Assembly: GCA_944548615.1 (NCBI GenBank)
Contig: OX155952.1
Span: 29,847,458-29,911,457, forward strand
Source of the DNA: Micropterix aruncella
Taxonomy: Eukaryota; Arthropoda; Insecta; Lepidoptera; Micropterigidae
Length of the DNA: 64,000 nucleotides
Direction: 5' to 3'
Both the position numbers and the translations under genes were made by a program. Below the pieces are notes generated by a model that was not told the DNA's origin, ran no database searches, and worked only from the letters and a program-made list of their open reading frames with translations. Positions 48,435 through 60,102 of the stretch are shown here, piece by piece (position 1 is the stretch's first letter; each line of letters begins with the position of its first letter).

Positions 48435-50945
48435 TATTATCTTCCTCTCAATAAAATTCAATGAAATGTCAATTTTTAACACTTTTGGTGTTGCATTCGG
48501 AAGATAATTTGCGTGCTGCGCCAGTATTTCATCACGATATAGAGATGCATGACCATTCCGGCCCTGTCGATCTTATATAACCAGCAATGTCGCAAAGATG
48601 GTCTTCTATGGTTTCCGACTTCTGCGCTAGCAGATTTTACGGATATTCCAATCAAATAAAACAAAATTTCCCTATTATTCAGTGTGTGGAAGAGTAAAGG
48701 TTGCGTATACTCTTTGACCTCATTTCCCGCGACGCGACGCTAATGTTAGAAAATACGACGTGCGAAGGAAGACGTAATTTTTTTTTATTGCAACCGCGGC
48801 CAATCCGCGCGGTAGTAAAAATAATCGAGCATCGCGCGGCAAATTACCCAAACACTCGTACCAATTTTGAGAGCGGGTAGCGAGTAGCAAATGATGCGAA
48901 AGGGGATAAAAGCCTCGAGCCGTACATCACATAAAATGTGCGAGCGATGAAGACGTTACAGGCCCTCAGCGTCAGTAGATGTACATCGGTAATGTGGGGT
49001 CTTTCATGCGAGATATGCTGCCCCACCCGCCACTTCTAAATTATTAACTTTATGGCTTTTAGCATTATTTGATGACGGAGTCGCTTTCAAGTGCTTTTCG
49101 CGAGGAAAACGCGGAGAATGAGGGTCATTGTGATAGTGATGGGTCATTCTGGTCCTAGTTATAGGAGTCATTCAGGAGTGCATTCCATTAGGACATAGCT
49201 ACGACTTTATCACGCTGACTAAACATTCCAGTCCACAAAGCCGGCTGTAACTTTAAACTTACTATAACTCTAAAAAGATCCATTCCGGGTCGCGAACGGA
49301 TCACTCACGGCTCCTCACGACTCGATCGCTTGTACTCTCTCTATCTCTCTCTCTCTCTCTCGCTCGTTATTTTTTTACTTGTATGACCCCGTCTCTTTCT
49401 CATAGCAAAAACAGTCACTCCTGCCCCGCGCAGAGTGAACCACAGAACCGCGTTACCGGTCAATTCAAAAGAGATACAAATACTTAATAATATTGTGTTT
49501 AAGTGTAAAAAAATAATACGTTTCTTTATTTTACAGCCAGGCATAAAATAAGACACCTTGAACCCCTCGAGAAGCCAAGGAATCGCCCCAAATGAGCCCA
49601 TTTTGACAATCTCCACAGTATGAACAAAAAATACTGTTTTTAAAATTACCTTTTTTAATGCATACATATGTTATATTGTGAGATAGGAGATATGCAAACG
49701 TTTTGGTAGATCAAATGATCGATGATTAGCATGCATGACTTCCTTTAACTGCCGTTCTTTAAATGAAAGACGAATCGTACTAGATCTGGCGGTTTTAAAC
49801 TCACTATACATCCACAGGCTGGATTATCCTAAATAACTCAGTTGCTTTGGTTTAAACATTTCTTAAATCCACCGTATTCGCCGATATGATGATTTGTCAT
49901 CCACCTCAAATATCGATTAATAGCGCTCTTTAAAATGACTCTTAGGAAGTCGCAATTTAGGCAGCGAGCAGTGACAACTGATATCCATTCACGATAGGCT
50001 GATGATGTGATGAAGAAAATTGTGCCCGTCAGCTCCGACGCGCGACTGAAGTTTACTCTTTAAGTGCGGTTGTAATTGAATATACAATAGGCAAAGGGGA
50101 TAAATAAACGCATCTCTTATATTACTGAAAGCATGTATATACTTTTATTCATATGAAATTGCTTGCTTAATTGATTAATTGATTGATCTGATCTGGTTTG
50201 ATTTTGATTTTGACGTCGTCGTCGACTTCTACTATGGTCAGTATGGGTTGGTTCTTAAGCTGGCAAATATCATCGAAGGTATTTTCTCCCGTTGGGTATT
50301 GTTGCACTCTTTTCAATTTTCGAACTTTTCTGACATTAAACGTAACGCTTTTTGTTAACTTTCGAATTTACTATCCATCAAATTCTCATACCGGGAGCTT
50401 TAAATGAAATCGATTCTTAAGGAGTAAACTCCAAAAAACCAAAGGTTTTTACTTTTAGCGCAAGACCAAAAGTTTCGATCGTGTTGCCCGCCATTGTAGC
50501 TCTCAGATGGCAGTGCTATCACATTTTAGGGTCAGAAATAAAATAAAAATTAAACTATATCGCCGTCGCTACTCCGTCGAATTTGTATGTAAATTTCCGT
50601 TTCATTGTTCCCGAGTTTCGAATTTGGTTTTAAGCACTTGCTCAGGAACCGCAAAGACATTACCGTTTTTTATACATCTGCCGCTATTATAGTATGGATT
50701 CAACCGAACCGGTTTGGCTTCCCTCGATTCGAGAGAAGATGGTCATTTTATAATTGACGATTTATCGTTTCCGCCGCGAAGCTGCGGCTATCGGAATACT
50801 TCTACCGCTGACTTATATTACATAAATGAAATCCATTAGCGCCCATTACTGGATTTCTTACCACCGGCTATGTTCTTACAAATCCCACTACATATACTAA
50901 ATAAAAGCAATTGATACCATAAAAAACTAATGTATTTCAAATAGA
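48435..50945. other. Unassigned region downstream of MADF-BESS gene 1
   Basis: A CT microsatellite lies at 49335-49366. The longest frame (49667..49341) runs into that microsatellite and is not convincing. Parts of this stretch may be unique host DNA. Confidence 0.4.
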
Positions 50946-50947
50946 AT

Positions 50948-53672
50948 CTAATTATAATAGTCGTCGCTATTCGGGCTCGATGCGACGGTCGAACCTTGCC
51001 CCAAATTATCCCCTAACTCCGCCATCAGAATCTTTTGGAACTTATTTCTAACCGCCAGTCGCCTGACAGCCGATATTTTCTTGAAATACGGCATGAGAGA
51101 TTTCAAGTAGGACGATATTTCCTCCTCGTCTTCTTCCTCTCTCCTGTCCGGGTTCGCGAGCATCCTCATATTTTTATCCATCATACGAAGAAACCGATTC
51201 TCGAAAGGGGTCATACCGATTTTTCTTTTTGGCGCCTTTTTTATTGTCGACCGCTTGGGTTCCGCATTGGGCACAACATCTGACATTTGCTCTTGAAAGC
51301 GCGGTAGAACTTCTACTTTTACGCTCGACTGTGACAACTGCGCGTCCAGTATCGATACTTCCGGCTGATCGTCGTCGGACGTATCATCTTTTGCTTCGTC
51401 TGCGTTCTCCGTGTTCACCACCATGACGTCCTTTAGGAATAACATTGTTTCGAAATAGCTCCACCTCCCTGTGTAAATGTATTTATTCGAACCGCTCGAT
51501 TGCCCTGGCGATGGACGCCTAAGCTTTCTCAGCTCTCTTTGGAATGTGTCTCTTAAGTTCTTCCATTTAGTTTTTAAATCATCTCCTGAAACCAAAATAG
51601 ATTTATATTTGAAAATGTTCACTTTTGTAGTACAGAAGAATATTATTACAATAATTTCCCGAAGACAGCATAATTGCACAAAACCGCTGCGTATATTATG
51701 GCTGATAACGCTGTGCTCGATAATTTTGCGACTTATAAAAATGACTGATAAAACGGCGATTAATGTTTCGTTTTCAACTTATTTTGTAGAAAGTAATTTC
51801 CATAATTTTACATTTTGAAATGAATACCACAAAAAAATAATCGGTGAATGTCAAAAAAGGGGACAAAATGTTTTAAACCTGTTTAGTTTTAAAATCTGCA
51901 AAATTATAAATCTGAAAATTAGGCAACAAAATGTTTCCAACCAGGAATCGGTATTACCGGAAACAATGTAAAAAGGAGGAAAAGCAGATTTATTTTTAGA
52001 ACCCAGATAAATGGCACAGCTTGATAATCGCGAAACTACCATCGAAACCAAAATGGCAGCTGCCGCGTTCGGCAATTAGATTTGCTTGATTTTTGACAAT
52101 TGACAATTTTTTGCTTGATTAAATACATTCTATCATTCACTTAATTTACCCAAAAATATGACATTCCCCTTATTTAACTGTGGTTTTCATATATCGTGTT
52201 TTCTTTTAATTTTGAAATTTCAGTGAAAAAATACCTGTTATGAAGTTTCGCGAACGCAATAAACATTTTTTAATGTAAGTTTCTCTCTCTAAAATTCTCT
52301 CTGCCTGTCTATAGATACATCTGTTACGAAGTTTTATCTTGATTCAGTTTTAATAAATCAATAGAGAATTTCCGCAGAAGTAAAACCTACTTTTTATTAT
52401 TCACAATAACTTGGACTGTTTTTTGTTAGAATTCTACAGATTTCTTGTACCTATATCTTTTGTAGCAGAGTGAATTTGCTATGTATTTGACCAAATTTGC
52501 GTTTATAGACTCTGGTTTCTTCGGTTTCTGTTTTATTTTAAAATCATAAAAACTGAACTGACTTGGGGAAAAAACAACTTTTGTATTTAGGTAAATTTAG
52601 TCAAATGACCTCTAACGCAGTATACATAAAATAAATATTACGAAATAACAAAACGGTTCAGGTCGTGGATCGCAATGTCATAACTTCCTTTGACATCGTC
52701 GCACGTATAAACTTTCAAGTTTTATATCTCAGATACGAACAAACCTAAAAAAAAGTAAAAACACAGGAATTAGGTAAACCTTTTCGAGAGTAGTCAATTT
52801 AAAATTTTACTACTCCCCAAAATACATCATTATATGTTGCTGGAATTCTCTCTTGCCACATCAAGTAGAGTAGTGTATTATTAATCGTTTCATTGCTATA
52901 ATCAACTTGAATTAACATAAAAGAGAATAATGCTTATAAAATGTCACCACAATCTGGAGAATGAGTTTCTTCCCCGCTGAATGTGCAGGCAGCGAGTTTG
53001 CACTACCCGCGCCGGTTTCACACCCGTAGAATACTCACCCCGCGCGGATATGTTAAATTATGATGAGAATATAAATAAGATAAAAACGAATTTACCGCGT
53101 GAAGTTTGTAGCACCCGACGTTTCGCCGAGGTTGCAACATCTCCGAAACGTCGGGTGCCACAAACTTAACGCGGTAATATCGTTTTTGTCTTATGTATAA
53201 TGTCAAACAGCCGCGATAGTCTTCGATTTCATATAGGTTGACATTTCTTTTTTTGCTGCAGTATCTGCTGCTGACGCTTAGTTAGGTTGTGTTATGCATT
53301 GTGTTAGACGCTGTGTTACTTAGGGTTTCTGGAAGTTTCTGGTTTGTTCGGAAGGGTGCGACTTCGGCGGGTGCATATTCGGCGCTTTCAATTGCGGTGG
53401 GTGATACTCCGGCGGGTGAATTCATCCCATGCACCACTCTCCCCCTTCGCTCGCGGCTGTAACGCGACTGTTTTAATCGCCCATTCGGTACCTACTGAAA
53501 AAAATGATTACTCACTCGATTTATTGAATATCTTGGCCATATTGTCCCACTCGGCGTCGGTGGCGGTTCTGCTTTTGTATATTGGGTTCCACTTGTTCCA
53601 TAGCACTTCGCGCTGCTGGACTTCCTGTATGAATTGCAGCGTGTTTCCTTCGTTCTTGAAATAGTTGCGCAT
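50948..53672 (-). CDS. MADF-BESS domain (Adf-1-like) protein, gene 1, two exons
   Basis: Coding join on the minus strand: exon 1 53672..53516, exon 2 51585..50948, giving about 264 residues. Exon 1 starts at an ATG just inside a GC-rich island and ends before a consensus GTGAGT donor. Exon 2 follows a TTTCAG acceptor, and the split codon is A|GA (Arg). Residues about 14-105 form a MADF domain (REVLWNKWNPIYK, then KTKWKNLRDTFQREL and the aromatic YTGRWSYFETMLFL). An acidic linker follows (EDEEE near residue 205), then a C-terminal BESS-like segment (YLKSLMPYFKKISAVRR). By family knowledge MADF binds DNA in a Myb/SANT-like way and BESS mediates protein-protein contacts, so a nuclear transcriptional regulator is expected; its targets are unknown. 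A longer in-frame start at 53846 exists, but the extra residues are low-complexity and absent from the paralog. No canonical AATAAA was seen within 250 bp after the stop. Confidence 0.88.
51586..53515 (-). other. Intron of MADF-BESS gene 1
   Basis: 1,930-bp intron, GT at 53515-53514 and AG at 51587-51586. AT-rich; it contains the palindromic repeat 53077-53192 and no other recognised gene. Confidence 0.8.
53077..53240 (-). repeat. Palindromic repeat (family P), copy 1, inside the gene 1 intron
   Basis: Arms 53077-53128 and 53141-53192 are inverted copies with few mismatches (AAGTTTGTAGCACCCGACG and its complement). The right flank, in complement, matches 62960-63010 (GACTATCGCG, TGTTTGACATTAT). 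Confidence 0.85.
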
Positions 53673-53900
53673 CGTCTTAGCGGGGCGACGCGACGGGCGG
53701 CGTGGGTGAGGCGGCGGCGTGGTCTCGTCGCGCGATCGCGAGGGGAACTGGTTTGAGTGCGAGCGAGCGAGCGAGGCGGCCGCGGCGACGGCCGAGACGC
53801 GTGTCGCTGCACTCGTCGCGCAAACGCGTGATCGCGCGATGCCCAATCAGGAAGCGGCGACGAGTCGCTCGCTCGCGGCGTTGCCAAACGTGAAATCGTT
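53672..53900 (-). promoter_or_regulatory. GC-rich promoter/leader island of MADF-BESS gene 1
   Basis: A GC- and CpG-rich block in an otherwise AT-rich region lies directly upstream of the gene 1 start. It contains TCGCGCGA palindromes at 53728-53735 and 53832-53839, and a CCAAT pentamer at 53843-53847 (plus strand, so inverted relative to the gene). The segment 53726-53760 has a recognisable counterpart upstream of gene 2. The transcription start cannot be placed from sequence. Plus- and minus-strand open frames here (for example 53702-53893) are arginine-rich composition artefacts. Confidence 0.6.
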
Positions 53901-54439
53901 ATCTGCCCGGCGAGTCGCGCTGACCACCGCTTATACAGTCAAGGCGTAGATTAGCGAATACGTAGAAGTATAATAAACACAAGGTTTAGGTTAGGTTTTT
54001 TATCAATATAATAGTTTTGGTACTTGTTTGTCCTTTGTATTATACTTTTTTTAATTGAAAATATTACTATATTTTGATTTTACTTTTTATGTATCACACT
54101 GCTTATTTTACGCCTGAGGAGTCTAATTTTTAAATTTCAAAGTGTAGCCCGTGCCCGCGGGGTTAGAATATATTTTTTTTTTTGAAATACACTTCTTACC
54201 TGACTTCTTTTCCTACTGACAGTCTTATTTGACACATTTCAAGTCAATAGGTTAAGCCGTTCAACCTGGAGGTGGTCCACATAGATATATAAAAACCCAA
54301 AACTATTTTATTGATATCAGCGAGCTAGCTTCATAAATAAATGATTATGCGACATGATTACAAACTAGACAAAAGTATCGCGAAAACTAAAATATATCTC
54401 CGATTTAAAGGGTCTTTCAAAATGCTCGCTCCATTTTTA

Positions 54440-54700
54440 AAAGCCTTTGAAGGCCATCTTTAAAAAGATATATCTGTCATATTTAACAGCTATGCTCATT
54501 AGGCTTCACCATTTAATTATGGTAAATTACACGATTCAACAATGCGCCGAAATCGTTTTTGAACATTCGTTTGATGAACATTCTGACGTTTCTAATCATA
54601 TAACTAAGTTCGTAGGATCTCCATTATCTTGCGAGGCGTTGACATCACTGGCCACCGAGATCATTTGATCTGACGCCCTTATATTGATTGTAGGGTTATG
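54440..54700 (+). mobile_element. Internally deleted DUF4817-type DNA element remnant
   Basis: MVNYTIQQCAEIVFEHS (from 54520) matches the start of DUF4817 proteins. About 35 codons later the sequence passes to a shifted frame reading PPRSFDLTPL, the second catalytic Asp region. Most of the transposase is gone. Clear terminal repeats were not found. Confidence 0.6.
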
Positions 54701-54734
54701 TTAAATTCCTGGTGTATGCAAATAAACCGCAAAT

Positions 54735-55021
54735 AATTGAAGGGTTACGGGGGAAAACAACCATATCAGTAAATATTTTTACAGATGAGATACTTTTTTT
54801 TATGATGTACCTATCTATTTAAGTATATTTTTAGAAACGACTGTAATCGGTTTAAAGACAAAATATATTTTTTTCTCACTCAAACAAACCTTGGCTTAAA
54901 GGTCATATTTAGTTAGGCCTTTAACCTTGGCTATAAGGTCAAGTTAGTATTTTTTTAAAATGGAATTACCAAAATTTTTAAATAGTTGACATTGATCGTT
55001 CTTCCCCGTAACCCTTCAATT
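54735..55021. mobile_element. MITE with 20-21-bp terminal inverted repeats
   Basis: The left end reads AATTGAAGGGTTACGGGGG and the right end is its complement with one G fewer, spanning 287 bp. The interior has two CCTTGGCT-AAGGTCA units (54888, 54925). No coding sequence. Superfamily not assigned. Confidence 0.72.
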
Positions 55022-55157
55022 GATACCGACATCACACCCGTTATTGACACTCCAGGACTCGCTACCGTGTAAAAATAAACAGCAGTACCTACTTTATTTT
55101 TATTTTATCTTCTTGGGTGACGTATATACAAAACAATACAGATATAACATATCTATT

Positions 55158-56090
55158 CAATTGGCGTCCGCAATCGATAAGAGTGGACGTATAAAGTGAT
55201 GTTATGGATCTTTTTTACCCGGTAGCGAGTATCTGTGTAACATTTCTCTTTAGAAATGTCATACAATTATTTTCAAGGTATTGTTTTTTTTATATATCCT
55301 ACTTTAATCAGAATATACTCTAACTTAATATTTACAATAGTTTTGTGTGTACTAGTTATTTAAGTAAATTCCATGTAGCACATTATGCTGAGATCATTCC
55401 AAAAGTAATAAAAAAAGAGAATCATAAGTTCTGTTGAATACCTGATAATATAACAAATATTTCTTTTATACTGGTTTAATATTTTTTTGATTATAAATCC
55501 GAATTAAATCATGGATCTTTTTTACCTGGGTGCCCTTAAACCTTTAAGGACCATGGGACATATTTGTCCCATAACTTCAAAAATTTCGTTTTTTAATTAT
55601 CGAATACGGATACATAATTTGTAAATTATATTTTTCCCATGTTATTGAAACATCTAAATCTTAATATTAGAAAAAAAAATATTGTTTAAACCTGCACCGT
55701 AATTTTTCTTTAAAAATATCGGAAACGACCAACGAACTCTGGTGATTTTAAATAAATTAATTAAATAAATAATTGTAGCGGCTTTTTCAATTTGATTTTT
55801 TCTGCATAATTTCTGAGTTAAATAATAAAATAAACAAATTTTGGAAAAAGTTGCAGCTTTGCAAGTTTGTAGCTTTGTAGCTTTGCTAGACCACAGGGAC
55901 AATTGTGTCCCATCAATTGATACAAAATTTATTGAACTAATTTTCACAAAACTTGACATCGCCATTTAACAGTTTTATGTATCAAAAATTTCTATACTTA
56001 ACCGCAAAGCTTATGGTCCTCAAAGGGTTAACTACGTTCGAAATTAGGGCACGAGTCTATGATTTATGCGATAGTCATCGAAAATTGGAC
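55158..56090 (+). repeat. Dispersed repeat family B, copy 1, interrupted by a MITE
   Basis: Matches 62753-63480 at three places: the left end (GGCGTCCGCAATCG, GTAGCGAGTATCTGTGTAA), the middle-right (TGGTTTAATATTTTT, TCATGGATCTTTTTTACC) and a right flank beyond the MITE (GGGCACGAGTC). It lacks the palindrome carried by copy 2. Confidence 0.7.
55540..56027. mobile_element. piggyBac-like MITE, 488 bp, TTAA-flanked, nested in family B
   Basis: TTAA lies at 55536-55539 and 56028-56031. Inward ends ACCTTTAAGGACCATGGGAC (left) and CCCTTTGAGGACCATAAGCT (right, complement) form an imperfect inverted repeat. Sub-terminal palindromes GGGACATATTTGTCCC (left) and GGGACAATTGTGTCCC (right) are present. Family B copy 2 carries the equivalent position without this insert. 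Confidence 0.7.
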
Positions 56091-56094
56091 CTCC

Positions 56095-57145
56095 AGAATG
56101 CGCGCCACTCAATGTATAGCCGCGGCGGCTAGTTGCCCGATATTATATCCTATAAATTGATGCTATAGATCGATAGCTATAGAACTTTCAAATTAAAAAA
56201 TATATTTATCGATAGAAGCTCATACGTATATTAAAAGCTTTTACAGCGTTAAAAGTAAAAAACAATTAAACAAAACATTTTTTCGCATGAAGTCTTCAAG
56301 CTCCAGAGGTTTACCATCTTACCCCAAAAAAGTTGTTCTTAAAAATCGTAGTCTATCTTAGTGACACAGTAAAGTAGCCTTTCGAACAAACGACAAAAGG
56401 GGTAGCTATGGTTTATAGTCTCAGTCTCATCGTTCGTTCTTGTTAGTGCCAGTGAGGACGAAATTTTATTGTTGAAGTGCCATGGGCGACAGTGAACTTT
56501 AAAATATGAGCCACTTAACCGAAGAAGTAAGGTAAACTCTTTCTCCTCGAATAAAGTCAGTATAATTCCTCAGTTTCAGAGAACATATATGTAGCTATCA
56601 TAGTTAGTGATACCTAATATATAAAAAAAACATTTTTGAAATAAGTATTACTTAATGTTAGAGTGGTATTTACATTATATGTCTGTGCAGTTAGGAACCA
56701 TAATTAAATTTTACTCCATCTTTTTTCTGTTCATATCCGCATCCCCCCTCTCATATTCACCCAATTCAAACACATTAGCGGAAAGTGCGCTCGTGCTCGC
56801 CCGAACAGAGCTTTGGCAAATTAAAACCCCGCATAAAAAGGGCTCCTCACATCACACGCATCTGTGTACATTACTGGCTTTGTAAATGTTTCCCCTGTTG
56901 TCACGTGCGACATTTTTACATTTACATTTCAGAATAGCGCCGGCGAACGGACACGTGTCGAATACAGCAAAAGATCGGCGATGTGTTTGCATGATATTAT
57001 AAAACCATTCTCAGCCACCTATTTATATGCGTGGGAATCTTCGAGAATTAAGATTAGATTAAATCGTACCACCCCAGCCAGAAGTCACCCTGACCTAGTC
57101 CACCGTTATACCAAGGAGAATACTTACGTAAGGAATCTAATTATA
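56095..57145. other. Unassigned, between repeats
   Basis: The frame 56864-57259 has no recognised domain and runs into a LINE tail. A short ATG context near 56483 followed by a GTAAAC donor-like word near 56532 was seen but cannot be supported as an exon. Confidence 0.35.
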
Positions 57146-57147
57146 TG

Positions 57148-57248
57148 TATGTTTGTTTGTTTGAAAAACTTTATTGCACACACAATAGAGTACAACTTGG
57201 TGGGCCTATTGCCACTTCGCAATATCTTACGACCGTACCGCCAGGGTT
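57148..57248 (-). mobile_element. Non-LTR retrotransposon 3' tail fragment
   Basis: In the minus direction CGTAAGATATTGCGAAGTGG, GCAATAAAGTTTTTC and a CAAACAAACAAA tail, a common non-LTR tail architecture. No coding part remains. Confidence 0.6.
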
Positions 57249-57329
57249 ATTATGACTAATTGTTGATGTGATCAAATTAATATATAACAAGTGTAATTAC
57301 TTTCCCGGCCAACATTTTCCAGATTGAAG

Positions 57330-57515
57330 CCTGTTTGTTTGTGTCTGTGTGTATTCCTCCACGATAGCGCCCAAAGGCTTAATCCAACTGAGCTGGAATT
57401 TGGTATGTAGCAATCATTTCGTCATGGCAAGAGTTGAAAAGATTGTGATATCATCCTCAAAATATTGGACTTAGAGACATGAAATTTGGTACACAAATGC
57501 CTTGTTGCCTATATC
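57330..57515. repeat. Dispersed repeat family E, copy 2
   Basis: Inverted match to 42780-42965, with GATAGCGCCCAAAGGCTTAA and GAAATTTGGTACAC. Confidence 0.65.
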
Positions 57516-57519
57516 TCAT

Positions 57520-58405
57520 ACACTAGTTGCAATAATAATATTTAAATTTTGCCATACATTTTAATCAAATATTAACGCCGAGCCGCCCGATGCTAGTCGA
57601 AAAATGAACTGCGCCGCGCGAGGCAATTGCAACGGGACTCAACCGACTTTGTCCACCGGCCGAGAGAGTGCGTTCATCGATTTTATTAATGAAATTAATA
57701 TTCAGATGGAATCAGTCATTGGCTAATTTCCGGGAAAATTTAGGGTGACAGCCGTTTTTTTATAACGTAGTGGTCATAATAACTGAGATCTATTACAGAA
57801 TAAACATAATTAGAAAATAACACAGAAATTAATAACATGTCAACTCAATATGGAAGAGATGAATGGGATATAAGGACAAGCTAGGAAATGGGTGGGGTGA
57901 GGGGGGGGGGGGGGGTATTTATTACGATAAATAAATGTATCTTAATAGAATTTTTTATCAGGTTTTCAAGTTGTCTCAGCGGCAAATGCACAAAGTTCCA
58001 TATTCGGTCCGCCTGCACTGCAAATGACTTGGACATGAAAGTTGATGAATGCTGAGGTATAGACAGTAATAAATTTATGTAATATAAGGGACAACAGTAA
58101 TATGTGTGTTATTGACCTACTTATTTCCATACATTTTTAAAATGAAACAGTTTTATTTATATAAGTTTTATTAGGTACTTGATATTTTACAGTTTTATTA
58201 TGTACTTACTATTTACAAAATACTAGTTACTACATATTTTACAAAATAAAGATGTTATACCTTTTGTTCCATTTATAACATATGCATCTCTTAATTACAA
58301 AAATCACAATTCGTACATTGCGAAAATAATTATACAAAAACCATTTCATTTATCATAAGATATGAACATTCGAATATCAATATTGTGAATAAAAAATATG
58401 TTTTT
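57520..58405. other. Unassigned, with a poly-G tract
   Basis: A guanine run lies at about 57901-57915. No gene recognised; it lies downstream of MADF-BESS gene 2. Confidence 0.4.
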
Positions 58406-58411
58406 AAACCT

Positions 58412-58417
58412 TTTATT
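58412..58417 (-). terminator. Polyadenylation signal of MADF-BESS gene 2
   Basis: AATAAA on the minus strand, 48 bp after the TAA stop of gene 2 (58467-58465). Position and strand fit a short 3' UTR. Confidence 0.5.
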
Positions 58418-58464
58418 TAGGATTAAAGAAACTTATGGCAAGATTTCAAGGCGTCTAATTATAT

Positions 58465-60102
58465 CTAATCGTTATTAGGAGTCGATGCACCACTCGAAGA
58501 CTGATACTGACTCTCCGCCAATTCTTGCAACAGAATGTCCTGAATTTTACTCCTGATCGACAATCGCCTTAATTTCGACACCGCCTTAAAATAAGGTACG
58601 AGCGATTTTAAATAGTGCATTATTTCTTCTTCGTCCTCTTGGTCTCTCTGGTACGGTTTCCCCAGCATCGTAATCTTTTGGTCCATCATTTGAAGAAAGT
58701 TCTTTTCGAAAGTGCTCATTTCGTGTTTTCTTTTCTTTGGCTGTTTCTGTTTCGATCGCTTGGGTTTCGCTTTTGCGTCGTTTGATTGCTCTTGAACGCA
58801 CGAGATGTCTATTACTAGCGGCGGTTTGGTCGTCTCAGCTTGGTACTCTTCTAATTCTTCCTCTTCTTCTTCGGACGTGTTGTTTACTTCATCGGCGTTG
58901 TCCGAACGCGCTATTTCGCCAACGGCCATAACGTCCTTTAGAAACAGGAGCGGTTCAAAGTAACACCATTTGCCAGTATAGACGTATCTGTTGAGGCTCC
59001 CTAGGTCCGTGGACGAAGAGCATTTTAATCTTCTGAGTTCCCTTTGGAAAGAATCTCTCAGGTTCTTCCACTTCTGTTTTACATCCTCTCCTGAAATAAA
59101 ATAATAAATACATGTGTAAATAAAATATTATTCTATCTATAGATAATGATATTTACAAAAAATCCTAAGTTCGGTTACATTTTAAATATACTTCACATGA
59201 CAATTTCGTCATTTTTACCGCATATGTACCTAAGTGACCAACTATATATTACGTAACGCGTTTCAACTTCCCTCCCCCCATGAAAAACAGAGTAACGTTT
59301 CACTCTACCCCCAGACAATGTTGTGTAACATGTTTTTATACCACGGGCAAATCAAAACTAATAAATAAAGGTTCAGTATTTTGATACCTAGGTACCTACT
59401 TGTAATTCAAGGTAAAGCCTGTTTCTATAAAATCAATAAAAACAACTTATTTAAACACGGAGAAAAAATATTTTAGGTCATTTTTGTTTTAATGTAATTT
59501 TCCTAATTATTATTGGTGATCAACATTCCATGTAGGCAATTACTGGAATTACTGAGGAGGTAGACCTTATTCGTGGTATCATGCCTAGTGTTCATTGATA
59601 TCTTCCACGTTCAGCCATTTAGCATCCCCATTTCCATCATATTGTCCATGAAGTCCATCTTCCACCTTTGCGTTCCCGAGTTATTTTATAAATGTTGTCT
59701 GTATTCAGACATATTTTAATTAGTCATGGAAACTGCGTATGGATCCAAAATTCCTATTAAAGTGGCTAAAAACAGAGTTACAAGATTTGACGTAAACGGA
59801 CAAACGTGTGAAATTGAATAAAAAAGTTTCTAAAAATATTGACGTTGCGTGCTAGGTCGCGTTCACGCCGCTTCGCGCAGCGTGGCTTGTCAGTACACAA
59901 ATGAGTAGCGGGTAAATTAACAATAATTACGAAATAGCTTACTAGATTTCTTGAAAATACGCGACATCTCCTCCCATGCTGTCTCAGTAGCAAGTCTGTT
60001 TTTGTATACGGGGTTCCACTTGTTCCATAGCACTTCCCTTTTGTGAATTTCCTCAATAAAGTGCTCCGTGTTCTGTTCCATGGTGTGATGTAGATTGGGC
60101 AT
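58465..60102 (-). CDS. MADF-BESS domain (Adf-1-like) protein, gene 2, two exons
   Basis: Coding join on the minus strand: exon 1 60102..59943, exon 2 59090..58465, giving about 261 residues. The donor is A|GTAAGC and the acceptor TTTCAG|GA, so the intron (852 bp) splits the same codon as in gene 1. The MADF domain covers residues about 14-106 (REVLWNKWNPVYK, KQKWKNLRDSFQREL, YTGKWCYFEPLLFL). A glutamate-rich stretch (TSEEEEEELEEY) and a lysine-rich stretch (KPKRSKQKQPKKRK, possible nuclear signal) follow. The C-terminal BESS-like segment contains YLKSLVPYFKAVSKLRR. The start could also be the second Met (60081). An AATAAA signal lies 48 bp past the stop. The nearest relative in view is gene 1, about 5 kb downstream on the same strand; the linkers differ much more than the two domains, as expected of an older duplicate under domain-level constraint. 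Confidence 0.88.
59091..59942 (-). other. Intron of MADF-BESS gene 2
   Basis: 852-bp intron with GT at 59942-59941 and AG at 59092-59091; AT-rich; no repeat family recognised inside. Confidence 0.8.

Noticed and set aside
51586..51679. Extension of gene 1 exon 2 upstream to the ATG at 51679
   Set aside because: The added residues are hydrophobic and AT-driven. A TTTCAG acceptor at 51586 in frame with exon 1, matched in gene 2, explains the structure better.
53702..53949. Plus-strand arginine/alanine-rich frames opposite gene 1 exon 1
   Set aside because: They lie in the GC-rich promoter island; stop codons are rare there by composition, and similar antisense frames occur at 60115-60406.
56483..56540. 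Possible short first exon with GTAAAC donor
   Set aside because: It contains an early stop in the first frame, has no downstream exon and no family match.
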